This document shows, piece after piece, positions 9,315 through 17,308 of a DNA stretch of 37,965 bases. Source of the DNA: Prevotellaceae bacterium. Its GTDB lineage: Bacteria; Bacteroidota; Bacteroidia; Bacteroidales; Bacteroidaceae. The notes below the pieces were generated by a model. That model worked only from the letters and a program-made list of their open reading frames with translations, searched no databases and was not told where the DNA came from. How positions within the stretch are numbered: position 1 is the first letter of the stretch; the number at the start of each line of letters is the position of its first letter. The translations under genes and the position numbers were made by a program. The DNA is taken from positions 1 to 37,965 of the forward strand of contig JAGKTZ010000018.1 of NCBI GenBank assembly GCA_021153165.1, written 5' to 3'.

Positions 9315-9350
9315 CTATATTGCTTTAGGCCATTCAGCCATTTTATTTGT

Positions 9351-10505
9351 TCATCGACGGATGATGCGCGCCCCCTTAGGGATACCTAAATTCATATTAG
9401 TGATATGTTTAGGCAGGGTGATTGTGGTCAGGTTCTCGCATTCATCAAATGCCATATTTCCAATGCTCTTTACACTGCTTGGTATGTTGATCGAGGTCAG
9501 GCTAGAGCAACCATAAAATGCTGACAGTCCAATGCTTGTCACACTGCTGGGGATAGTGATCGAGGTCAGGCTATCGCAACCATAAAATGCCCCATCTCCA
9601 ATGCTCTTTACACTGCTAGGTATATTGATAGAGGTTAGGCTAGGGCAATTCAAAAATGTCCCACTTTTAATACTAGTGACACTGCTAGGTATGTTGATAG
9701 AGGTCAGTCTACGGCAATTTGCAAATGCCTCATCTTCAATGCTGGTGACACTGCTAGGTATGTTGATGGAGGTCAGGCTAGAGCAAGCAAAAAATGCCTG
9801 ATCTCCAATGCTAGTCACACTGCTGGAAAGTGTGATGGAGGTTAGGCTCTTGCAATTCGCAAATGCCCTCTCTCCAATGCTCTTTACACTGCTTGGTATG
9901 GTGATCGAGGTTAGGCTAGAGCAACCCCAAAAAGTCCCATAACTAATGCTGGTCACACTGCTAGGTATGTTGATCGAGGTCAGGTCATCGCAACCCAAAA
10001 ATGCCCTTTCTCCAATACTAGTGACACTGCTAGGAATGGTGATAGAGCGCAGTCTATAGCACTTACCAAATGCCCCCCATCCAATGCTGGTCACACTGCT
10101 GGGGATGGTGATTGAGGTCAGGCTAGAGCAACCCGAAAATGCCCAATCTCCAATGCTAGTGACACTGCTAGGTATGTTGATCGAGGTCAGGTTATAGCAA
10201 CTCGCAAATGCCCTCTCTCCAATGCTCTTTACACTGCTAGGTATGTTGATTGAGGTCAGGCTAGAGCAATCCCCAAATGCCCTCTCTCCAATGCTAGTCA
10301 CACTATATTTCACCCCATCAATCGTGACAGTTGATGGGATTTTTACAGTTTTTGTATCTGCTCCTTCAAATACCTCAACATATCTATTACTTTCATCAAT
10401 GACTTCATATTCCAAGCCATCAAATTCAAATTTCTGGGCATAACCTAGGGTGCAACTCATCATCAGGATGAGCGCAACGAGAAGTATAAAACGATTTTTT
10501 TTCAT
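9351..10505 (-). CDS. BspA-like leucine-rich-repeat surface protein 1
   Basis: 384 residues from the ATG at 10505. An in-frame extension to 10649 is rejected because MKKNRFILLVALILMMS is clearly a signal peptide start and the promoter lies downstream of 10649. Signal peptidase I cleavage after GYA is likely; a lipobox reading (MMSC) is possible but poor. After a BspA-type cap ('FEFDGLEYEVIDE') come about 12 full 23-residue Treponema-pallidum-type LRRs of pattern L-T-S-I-x-I-P-S-S-V-[TK]-S-I-G-x-x-A-F-x-x-C-x-x, ending in GARIIRR. There is no T9SS-like tail. BspA-type LRR proteins are surface adhesins in oral and gut Bacteroidales; that role here is inferred. It is a tandem paralogue of the next gene. 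Confidence 0.9.
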   Translation of the reverse strand: MKKNRFILLVALILMMSCTLGYAQKFEFDGLEYEVIDESNRYVEVFEGADTKTVKIPSTVTIDGVKYSVTSIGERAFGDCSSLTSINIPSSVKSIGERAFASCYNLTSINIPSSVTSIGDWAFSGCSSLTSITIPSSVTSIGWGAFGKCYRLRSITIPSSVTSIGERAFLGCDDLTSINIPSSVTSISYGTFWGCSSLTSITIPSSVKSIGERAFANCKSLTSITLSSSVTSIGDQAFFACSSLTSINIPSSVTSIEDEAFANCRRLTSINIPSSVTSIKSGTFLNCPSLTSINIPSSVKSIGDGAFYGCDSLTSITIPSSVTSIGLSAFYGCSSLTSINIPSSVKSIGNMAFDECENLTTITLPKHITNMNLGIPKGARIIRR

Positions 10506-10535
10506 AGTGTATAGGTATTGTTGAAATTTATGGCA

Positions 10536-10543
10536 CAAATGTA
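10536..10543 (-). promoter_or_regulatory. -7 promoter element of LRR gene 1
   Basis: The minus strand reads TACATTTG, matching TAnnTTTG, 30 bp upstream of the ATG at 10505. The roughly 50 bp from here to the start codon is nearly identical to the same region of the second LRR gene. Confidence 0.65.
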
Positions 10544-10695
10544 GTAAATAAATTAATAGGTCTATATATTTATTTGTGGAGATTGGGGATTTGCTCCACG
10601 TATCTCGCGTATCTCGTGTATATTTTTTTACTTTACCACGAATCAACACAAATATTCACGAATTTCAATGGCCACCCACCGCCGACTTTTATAGT

Positions 10696-12228
10696 TCATT
10701 GACGGATGATGCGCGCCCCCTCAGAAATACTTAATTCATCTATATTCGTGATATGTTCAGGCAGGGTGATCGAGGTTAGTCTATAGCACTCCCAAAATGC
10801 CTCCTTTCCAATGCTCTTTACACTGCCAGGTATGTTGATGGAGGTCAGGCCATAGCAACGCGAAAATGCCTCCTCTCCAATGCTTGTCACACTGCTGGGT
10901 ATGTTGATAGAGGTCAGGTCCGGGCAATAATAAAATGCCGACTCTCCAATGCTAGTGACACTGCTAGGTATTTTGATAGAGGTTAGGTTATAGCAACAAA
11001 AAAATGCCCCATCTCCAATGCTGGTCACACCGTTGGGGATGATAGTTGACTTACAACCTTGGACTAACGTATTACTTTTGGTTTCTATAATAGCATTACA
11101 ATTATCTCGAGAATCATAAACGGGATTGTCGGGAGCTACTTGTATTTGAGTCAGGCTATAGCAATTAGAAAATACTCCCCCTCCAATGCTAGTGACACTG
11201 CTAGGTATGTTGATAGAGGTCAGGCCATCGCAACAATTAAATGCCCCACCTCCAATGCTGGTCACACTGCTGGGTATGTTGATAGAGGTTAGACTCTCAC
11301 AACGCCCAAATGCCCCCTCTCCAATGCTCTTTACACTGCTAGGTATGTTGATAGAGGTTAGGCTATAGCATTCATCAAATGCCACATCTCCAATGCTAGT
11401 CACACTGCTAGGTATGTTGATAGAGGTCAGACTCATGCAACCACAAAATGCCCCCTCTCCAATGCTAGTGACACTGCTTGGTATGTTAATAGAGGTCAGG
11501 CTAGAGCAACCCCCAAATGCCCACTCTCCAATGCTAGTGACACTGCTAGGTATATTGATAGAGGTCAGACTCACGCAACCATCAAATGCCCTATCTCCAA
11601 TGCTGGTCACACTGCTAGGAATGTTGATAGAGGTTAGGTTCTCACAACTAGAAAATGCCCCCTCTCCAATGCTCTTTACACTGCTAGGTATGTTGATGGA
11701 GGTTAGGCTAGAGCAACACACAAATGCCGAATCTCCAATGCTGGTCACACTGCTGGGTATGTTGATAGAGGTCAGGCTAGTGCACAAATAAAATGCCCCC
11801 TCTCCAATGCTCTTTACACTGCTAGGTATGTTGATTGAGGTTAGGATAGAGCAACCCCTAAATGCCATCTCTCCAATGCTCTTCACACTGCTAGGTATGT
11901 TGATCGAGGTTAGGATATTGCAATCCCAAAATGCTCCCTTTCCAATGCTCTTTACACTGCTTGGTATGTTAATCGAGGTTAGGCTATAGCACTCCCCAAA
12001 TGCATCCTCTCCAATGCTGGTAACAGTATATTTCACCCCATCAATCGTGACAGTTGATGGGATGTTTACAGTTGAAGTATCTGCTCCACAAGCTACCTCA
12101 ACATATTTATTACTTTCATCAATAACATTATATGTCAAGCCTTCAAATTCAAAATTCTGAACATAACCCAGGTTGCAGCTCATCATCAGGATGAGTGCAA
12201 CGAGAGGTATAAAACGAGTTTGTTTCAT
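10696..12228 (-). CDS. BspA-like leucine-rich-repeat surface protein 2
   Basis: 510 residues from the ATG at 12228 (signal peptide MKQTRFIPLVALILMMS, cleavage near GYVQ). The architecture matches the 384-residue neighbour but has about 15-16 LRR units. One island, 'LTQIQVAPDNPVYDSRDN' plus about 24 more residues (codons around 11029-11156), interrupts the array after unit 12. Such islands are common in BspA-type proteins, where an irregular unit bulges out of the solenoid. The protein ends ISEGARIIRQ with no T9SS-like tail. The repeats are so alike at DNA level that unequal crossing-over probably sets their number. Confidence 0.9.
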   Translation of the reverse strand: MKQTRFIPLVALILMMSCNLGYVQNFEFEGLTYNVIDESNKYVEVACGADTSTVNIPSTVTIDGVKYTVTSIGEDAFGECYSLTSINIPSSVKSIGKGAFWDCNILTSINIPSSVKSIGEMAFRGCSILTSINIPSSVKSIGEGAFYLCTSLTSINIPSSVTSIGDSAFVCCSSLTSINIPSSVKSIGEGAFSSCENLTSINIPSSVTSIGDRAFDGCVSLTSINIPSSVTSIGEWAFGGCSSLTSINIPSSVTSIGEGAFCGCMSLTSINIPSSVTSIGDVAFDECYSLTSINIPSSVKSIGEGAFGRCESLTSINIPSSVTSIGGGAFNCCDGLTSINIPSSVTSIGGGVFSNCYSLTQIQVAPDNPVYDSRDNCNAIIETKSNTLVQGCKSTIIPNGVTSIGDGAFFCCYNLTSIKIPSSVTSIGESAFYYCPDLTSINIPSSVTSIGEEAFSRCYGLTSINIPGSVKSIGKEAFWECYRLTSITLPEHITNIDELSISEGARIIRQ

Positions 12229-12258
12229 AGTGTATAGGTATTGTTGAAATTTATGGCA

Positions 12259-12266
12259 CAAATGTA
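12259..12266 (-). promoter_or_regulatory. -7 promoter element of LRR gene 2
   Basis: The minus strand reads TACATTTG, 30 bp upstream of the ATG at 12228. Context and spacing match LRR gene 1, so both genes probably have their own duplicated promoter. Confidence 0.65.
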
Positions 12267-12373
12267 GTAAATAAATTTATTAATATAGATGTATACATCT
12301 GTATATTTATTTGTGGAGATTAGGTTTCTGACTCTACTTCGTTTGATATATCACTTTTGCAGACTCCTTTTTG

Positions 12374-12530
12374 CATACCCCCTCCGCACCTGCTGTGCTC
12401 GTCCCCCTGACTCAGGTGGACATTGCAGAATGTCCCGAACGGCCGCACGAGCTGAGCAAGTGCTTTCTGCGAATTCTGCGAATTCTGCGTGAAAATACAA
12501 TTCTGCGTGAGCCCCAAAACATCAGCGAGA
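12374..12530 (+). repeat. Dispersed hairpin repeat, copy b
   Basis: First stem GCAC/GTGC (12386-12389, 12395-12398). It has the CCTGACTCAGG palindrome, third stem GGACATT/AATGTCC (perfect, loop GCAG) and fourth stem GCAC-GA-GC-TGA-GC-AA-GTGC. Two 'TTCTGCG' runs and a GATACGCGGAG end follow. It stands in tandem with copy c. Confidence 0.75.
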
Positions 12531-12569
12531 TAGATACACGTGATACGCGGAGCAAAATCTGTTAGTTTA

Positions 12570-12728
12570 CATACCCCCTCCGAGCCTACGGCTCTCGTCC
12601 CCCTGACTCAGGTGGACATTGCGGAATGTCCCGAACGGCCGCACGAGCGAAGCAAGTGCCCTCTGCGAATTCTGCGGATTTTGCGTGAAAATATTATTCT
12701 GCGTGAGCCAAAAACATCAGCGAGATAA
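12570..12728 (+). repeat. Dispersed hairpin repeat, copy c
   Basis: First stem GAGCC/GGCTC (12582-12586, 12590-12594, loop TAC). Palindrome CCTGACTCAGG at 12602-12612. Perfect stem GGACATT/AATGTCC (12614-12620, 12625-12631, loop GCGG). Fourth stem GCAC-GA-GC-GAA-GC-AA-GTGC (12641-12659), which contains the very stable mini-hairpin core GCGAAGC. Confidence 0.78.
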
Positions 12729-12761
12729 CATCTATGAGATCAGCCAGAGAGCAAACAAAAA

Positions 12762-12792
12762 ACTCCCCTGCCCGAGAGTGGGGCAGGGGAGT
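12762..12792 (-). terminator. Rho-independent terminator of the 12827 gene
   Basis: ACTCCCCTGCCC (12762-12773) pairs perfectly with GGGCAGGGGAGT (12781-12792). The minus strand continues into TTTTTTGTTTGC. Stem and flanks are the same as behind paralogue B. Confidence 0.9.
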
Positions 12793-12826
12793 GGTATAGA
12801 GATTTATCAAGTGTCAGAGACGAGGA

Positions 12827-15800
12827 TTACTTCACGTAAACCTTCTTGCCACCTACGATGTAGAGACCCTTCTTGATCTTTTGACCAGGAGTGAGAACTA
12901 CCTTGCGACCATCGAGAGTGTAAACATCCTTCAATTGTTCTACGGTGATTCCGTTGATACCAGTGATTCCATCAGCTGTGTATTCCAACATCACGTAGCC
13001 CTCGATTTCAGTTTCTTTGTTTGAAGCATAAGAAACAGAGTTGCCGTTAGCATCCACGACAGAGAGCATGATCAACATGTTTCTTGCCTCAGTGACGTAT
13101 TCAGCAGGTACAGTGAATGTCAGTTCCTTGCCGTTGATGTTCATGTCTGTTGCTTGGAGTGTGTAAGCATCGTTTGCAACATCTGTGCGGACACGGCTAA
13201 ATGTAATTGCACTGATTTCTTGGCTGAATGTTACCTTGATAGTAGCAGGCATCACTTCGTAGTGACCGCAAGCAGGATCTACTGCAACGACTGAAGTACC
13301 AGCCTTGATTTCGTAAGTGAGTTCGAGTGTTGGGTTGCAACGTGCGCCATTGCTTACACCCTTGTCAGGAGTACCACTTACCTTAGAGTTCCAGATAGAA
13401 CCTTCGGGGATGATGATAGTGTAAACACCTGGTTCGACGATTTCCTTGTCGAGAGTAACTGCAGCAGCGGTATAGCCAGAGTAGCTGAGCTTACCTGTTG
13501 CTACTACGTCGCCAGCAGCGTTGGTCAAATTGAATGTAGAATTCATGTCGAGACCATTTGTGCCAGGATAGTCGTTAGGACCGAAGTCGAGAACGATTAC
13601 CTTCAAGCTTTCTACGAGACCTTCAGCAGGAGTGATCTTAGTAGGTACGAATGTGTTGTATGGTTCTTCACTACCAATTGTATAAGTCAATACGATTTCA
13701 GGGTTGTAATTGCCATAACCAAACATACAGTTTTCTGGTATTGTGACAGTGTACTTGCCAGGAGTAGTAATTGCGTCATTCAAGACAACATCCATATCTT
13801 CGTAATTGAGACCATAATCAAGTATACCAGTAGTCACAACATTGCCACCTTCGTCTGTTACGTTGATAGTAACATCGTCGAAATAGAAAACTTCCTCGCT
13901 AAATGTAAGTGTGATTCTCTTCAAAGAAGTTTGTACTTTGTCTGTACTTGGGTTAGTGCTTACAAGTGTGAGTGTGTTTGCAGTAGAAACAACTGTATAC
14001 TTGAATGTCATAGCTTCGTTAGCGTTGCCGTCAGCATCAACGAATGTACCTGCAGCCACCTTCAGCTCGTAGTCACCAGAAACTGTGATTTCCTTACCAG
14101 TGGTGAATGTTACTACGCTTGTCTCTTCGTCAGAAGCAATAACTTCAAGTGTAGTAGTACCACCATTTGCGCTGAGTGTTACACCACCTTCTTCGCCAAT
14201 AGTCACAGGCTTGTTGAATGTGAATGTGAACTTGTTTACAGATTCCAACTCGCTACCGTCTGCAGGATCTATAGAGACGAGTTCGAGAGCTTCGGGAGTT
14301 TCTGTTGCAGGAGCCAACATAGCGAGCGCTTCAGTAGCGTCGAAGTCTGCTACTTCAGTGATAGTGTACCATGCACCATTGTCCCAACCATTGTCTGAAG
14401 AGTGGCTATCGAGAGTAGATTGGATACAAGTACCACGTTGTGGGTTAGCACACCAGCCTGGAGACGCTGTGAAGTAGTGAGTACCATTAGCTTGGAGAGC
14501 AAATGTGTTTTCACCAACTTTTTCTACTACTACATGTTCGAATGGAGCTTCGCCAACGAGTGCGTTGGTATCGCCGCTCTTCATCACAAATTTCTTTTCG
14601 CTTACGCTATAGAGATAGAGTTTGCCTTCGTATTCTACGAATGCGAATTGTTGCTTAGGATCAGCGTTGTCGAGAGCTACACTGTGGCAAGCATCAGTAC
14701 CGGCATTGTAAGTCACACCGCACATATCCACCTTGTCAGCGAGTGCATACATACCACCGCGACCAGTGTCAGAAGAAACGAGTGTGTAGCACTTAGCATT
14801 ACTCAATTGAGCTACGTCAGTGATAACAACTGGACCAGCAGGAACTTCTGGTTGCTCTGGTTGTTCAGGTTCTACAACTTCTGACTTAGGAGCGAGAGGA
14901 CATTGTGAGAAATCAAAGAGAATAGATGACAAGAAGCCAGGACCATATACTTGGTCGTTGCTGAGAAGCTTACCGTCTTCTTGAACTGTGAATGTCAAAT
15001 CCACTTCTTTAGTATCTTCAGATTTTTCTTCTGTAGCAACTTCAATGCCTTTCAATACAACAGTGTTGCCCTTAACTTCATAAGGCACTTCTGCATTGAA
15101 AACAGGACCAAGTTCTACATTTGAGAACAATAAATAAGCATAGCCAGCCTTAGCATTGCCTTCGCTGTCCTTATCAAAGTCAAGTGAAACATTTGCATCT
15201 GTTGGAGCACCCATGAAGTTAATATTGCAAGTACCTGTGTAAGTTTCTGCCAATTCAGCATTAGGCACTTCGGGAGTTTCAGGAGTAGCAACTTCAACTT
15301 CTTCTACGAGGAATGCAGAAGAGTAGTTGTCATTCCAGAATGGAGCAGAAGCACCGTCATAGTCAGAACCATCTGCCTTCAATACCATGTAGCCCATTTC
15401 GTTTGCGTTATTGTCGCTACGAACACCACGCATACTATACCAAGATACAAGACCGAATACTTGTTCGTCGGTAGCAGCAACGTTGTTACCCTTAGACAAT
15501 TTAGCGAGGGTGATATTGGTCATGTCATCCTTTTCTGCTTGGAAACCAGTAGTGTTAGCGCCGCCTTGCAACCAGCTTACACCAGCATACTTAGAGTGGT
15601 AAACGAGGTAGTTGCCATCGTTGGTTTGGAATGTGTAAGTACCGTCGCCATTAGCTGTAGCAACAAATTGAGCAGATTCGGGCAATGCTTCACCAGTTGC
15701 AGCAACCATAGCTACGTCTTGGCCAGTGTAATTCAGATAGAACTTATTGCCGTTCTTAGCCACCATAGTGAATGTGTAAGCCTTGCCAGTTTCAGGCAAT

Positions 15801-16546
15801 GTTACGTCGGTTTCAGCCAAGTAAGTAGCGAGAGCAGCATTTACCTTAGTACCATTTTCTGTAGTAGGTGCAGCCTTAGCTTCTTCTACAGCAGCTACCA
15901 ATGCAGTACGACTAGCGCTTTCAGCTGCAGGATAGCCTACACCTGTCTTAGCCAAAACAGCTTCAGCCTTTTCGATTGCAGCTAATGTAGCTTCGTCTTC
16001 GCCGCCTACTTCAGGTACTTCGGGTACTTCAGGAGTTCCTGCTTCTACTTCTACTAATTCAAAATTAGCTGCTGCAGTATATCCTGCATCGCAGAATGGG
16101 AAGTCGCCAGATACTTGCTCTTTTGTTACTTCTGCACCATTCTCCTTAACAACAGGGCTGCCGGTTACATTTTCTACCTTGAAGTAGCCTTTGTCGCAAC
16201 CAATCTTGTAAGTGCCATCGTTGTTGCGGTTGAATGTCAATGTGCTTGCTTGATCCAATGCGTCAACATTCCACGCTTGGCAGTAGATGTACTTGCCACT
16301 TTTTGTTTTCAACTTGTAGCCTGTGCCATCTGCTTCGAACAAGAATACTTGATCGTCACTTTCTGCTTCCGCTACAAAATTTACACCACCAAGAGGACCT
16401 GTTGGGTGAGCATCATAATTGCTGGCATTCATTACTTTGCCAGTAGTCGTATGCTTCACTCGATACTCCTTACTAGTGTCGATTTGAGCAATTGCTGTGG
16501 TCATAAATGCCAACAACAATGTCAATAGGAGAGTAAATTTTCTCAT
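12827..16546 (-). CDS. Large secreted modular surface protein (paralogue C)
   Basis: 1239 residues from the ATG at 16546. A longer frame to 16636 is rejected because MRKFTLLLTLLLAFMTTAIA (cut before Q21) is a textbook signal peptide. A ricin-like beta region ('SGKYIYCQAWNVDALDQAS', about 22-160) is followed by a FIVAR-like helical stretch and the 'FQTNDGNYLVYHSKYAGV' region, both close relatives of paralogue A. Next come one lipocalin-like module ('LAETYTGTCNINFMG') as in paralogue B, a beta-trefoil-like region with 'CYTLVSSDTGRGGMYAL', and three or four SbsA/CopC-like Ig domains. The 'DPACGHYEVMPATIKVTF' domain and the V-Y-T-L-D-G-R-K ... K-G-L-Y-I-V-G-G-K-K-V-Y-V-K tail close it. There is no GEVED segment. 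Function is unknown; adhesin or glycan binding is inferred from modules. Confidence 0.85.
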   Translation of the reverse strand: MRKFTLLLTLLLAFMTTAIAQIDTSKEYRVKHTTTGKVMNASNYDAHPTGPLGGVNFVAEAESDDQVFLFEADGTGYKLKTKSGKYIYCQAWNVDALDQASTLTFNRNNDGTYKIGCDKGYFKVENVTGSPVVKENGAEVTKEQVSGDFPFCDAGYTAAANFELVEVEAGTPEVPEVPEVGGEDEATLAAIEKAEAVLAKTGVGYPAAESASRTALVAAVEEAKAAPTTENGTKVNAALATYLAETDVTLPETGKAYTFTMVAKNGNKFYLNYTGQDVAMVAATGEALPESAQFVATANGDGTYTFQTNDGNYLVYHSKYAGVSWLQGGANTTGFQAEKDDMTNITLAKLSKGNNVAATDEQVFGLVSWYSMRGVRSDNNANEMGYMVLKADGSDYDGASAPFWNDNYSSAFLVEEVEVATPETPEVPNAELAETYTGTCNINFMGAPTDANVSLDFDKDSEGNAKAGYAYLLFSNVELGPVFNAEVPYEVKGNTVVLKGIEVATEEKSEDTKEVDLTFTVQEDGKLLSNDQVYGPGFLSSILFDFSQCPLAPKSEVVEPEQPEQPEVPAGPVVITDVAQLSNAKCYTLVSSDTGRGGMYALADKVDMCGVTYNAGTDACHSVALDNADPKQQFAFVEYEGKLYLYSVSEKKFVMKSGDTNALVGEAPFEHVVVEKVGENTFALQANGTHYFTASPGWCANPQRGTCIQSTLDSHSSDNGWDNGAWYTITEVADFDATEALAMLAPATETPEALELVSIDPADGSELESVNKFTFTFNKPVTIGEEGGVTLSANGGTTTLEVIASDEETSVVTFTTGKEITVSGDYELKVAAGTFVDADGNANEAMTFKYTVVSTANTLTLVSTNPSTDKVQTSLKRITLTFSEEVFYFDDVTINVTDEGGNVVTTGILDYGLNYEDMDVVLNDAITTPGKYTVTIPENCMFGYGNYNPEIVLTYTIGSEEPYNTFVPTKITPAEGLVESLKVIVLDFGPNDYPGTNGLDMNSTFNLTNAAGDVVATGKLSYSGYTAAAVTLDKEIVEPGVYTIIIPEGSIWNSKVSGTPDKGVSNGARCNPTLELTYEIKAGTSVVAVDPACGHYEVMPATIKVTFSQEISAITFSRVRTDVANDAYTLQATDMNINGKELTFTVPAEYVTEARNMLIMLSVVDANGNSVSYASNKETEIEGYVMLEYTADGITGINGITVEQLKDVYTLDGRKVVLTPGQKIKKGLYIVGGKKVYVK

Positions 16547-16699
16547 ACGATTAATAATTAAATGAATAATAAAAATTGTTTTGTATCTAATTAAGGTGGA
16601 GGATTCGCTCAATGCGTATGACGCTCCCTCCAGCATCTTGTTTTTCGTGCGTTATCAGTTAACATTCATAGGAAGATACGGACTATACCTATCCGCTTG

Positions 16700-16707
16700 C
16701 AAATGTA
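16700..16707 (-). promoter_or_regulatory. -7 promoter element of the 12827 gene
   Basis: The minus strand reads TACATTTG in the same CATTACATTTGC context as for paralogue B, 154 bp upstream of the start. Both paralogues therefore seem to carry long leaders of similar size. Confidence 0.6.
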
Positions 16708-16815
16708 ATGATAAATATTTAATATTTATAAATCTTTGCATAAAAAAGCATAGTGGAGGGGGTGGAGTTAGATGCCGATCAATAAATTCCCCCTAATACA
16801 ATAATATTACATATC

Positions 16816-16892
16816 ACCTCCGCACCTGTGGCTCTTGTATTTCTCCACCTGAGTTAGGGGAAGTACTGCAGCAAGGCGGGGAGGGGGTATGT
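16816..16892 (-). repeat. Dispersed hairpin repeat, rearranged inverted copy
   Basis: Read on the minus strand it begins CATACCCCCTCCCCGCC and contains CTAACTCAGGTGGA and a CACAGGTGCGG end. These are parts of the repeat in a mixed order, so it looks like a recombinant or decayed copy. Confidence 0.5.
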
Positions 16893-16950
16893 GCTTGTAA
16901 TTATATCTCAAGCAATAACAAACTATATATTAGCCATCGCTATTTGTTTA

Positions 16951-17009
16951 CATACCCCCTCCGCACCTGCGGTGCTCGTCCCCCTGACTCAGGTGGACAT
17001 TGCGGAATG
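16951..17009 (+). repeat. Dispersed hairpin repeat, 3'-truncated copy d
   Basis: It has CATACCCC, the first stem GCACC/GGTGC (16963-16967, 16971-16975, loop TGC), the CCTGACTCAGG palindrome and GGACATTGCGGAATG. It then stops, so the fourth stem and TCTGCG run are missing. Confidence 0.7.
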
Positions 17010-17249
17010 CGCATGAAATCGTAAAATCAGTTGATTATAAAAAATATTCGTATTGATACGTGTGATACGTGGAGAAACTATAAACAGTGCTATCTGTGCC
17101 ATCTGTTGTTTATGAAAAAATACACGAGATACGCGTGATACGTGGAGACAAAACTCCGGCGTATCTCTCGTATCTGCATGGAAAATTCATCCCAAACTTA
17201 CTCATATTGCCGATTTATGCAAATGCTATTTCTGCCCTTCGATTGATTC

Positions 17250-17286
17250 AAAAAAATAAGGAGCCAGAATAGTTCCGACTCCTTAT
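17250..17286 (-). terminator. Rho-independent terminator of the C1B peptidase gene
   Basis: ATAAGGAG (17256-17263) pairs with CTCCTTAT (17279-17286). The minus strand continues in a run of T. It lies 23 bp beyond the stop codon. Confidence 0.8.
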
Positions 17287-17308
17287 ATAATATATATAGG
17301 TATGCGAA

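Larger units (their letters stand above)
7877..9350. other. Long AT-rich intergenic region, repeats but no gene
   Basis: This 1.47-kb region holds the paralogue B leader and promoter, and a structured palindrome at 8393-8458. From about 8660 to 9200 it holds degenerate tracts built on CACGAAT, ACACGAGATAC, GATACGTGGAG and TCTGCG. Near 8770-8890 there is a degraded piece of the dispersed hairpin repeat containing a GCGAAGC core, and 9282-9314 is another hairpin. Short open frames here are rich in F, Y and H, lack family features and lie over the repeats. Confidence 0.7.
16547..17308. other. Intergenic region with repeats, no gene
   Basis: 762 bp holding the paralogue C leader and -7 box, a rearranged inverted copy of the dispersed repeat (16816-16892), a direct partial copy (16951-17009) and a copy of the right half of the nested palindrome (about 17023-17077). 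GATACGTGGAG-type tracts and the terminator of the cysteine peptidase complete it. Confidence 0.7.

Noticed and set aside
11186..11989. Plus-strand open frames repeating M-L-V-T-L-L-G-M-L-I-E-V-R-L across the LRR genes
   Set aside because: They are the exact antisense of the 69-bp LRR units. The minus strand has signal peptides, promoters and a known family, so the plus frames are shadows.
16547..16636. Longer N-terminus for the paralogue C gene
   Set aside because: The extra 30 residues are not signal-like and would bury a clear signal peptide starting at the ATG at 16546. The promoter spacing also fits the shorter form.
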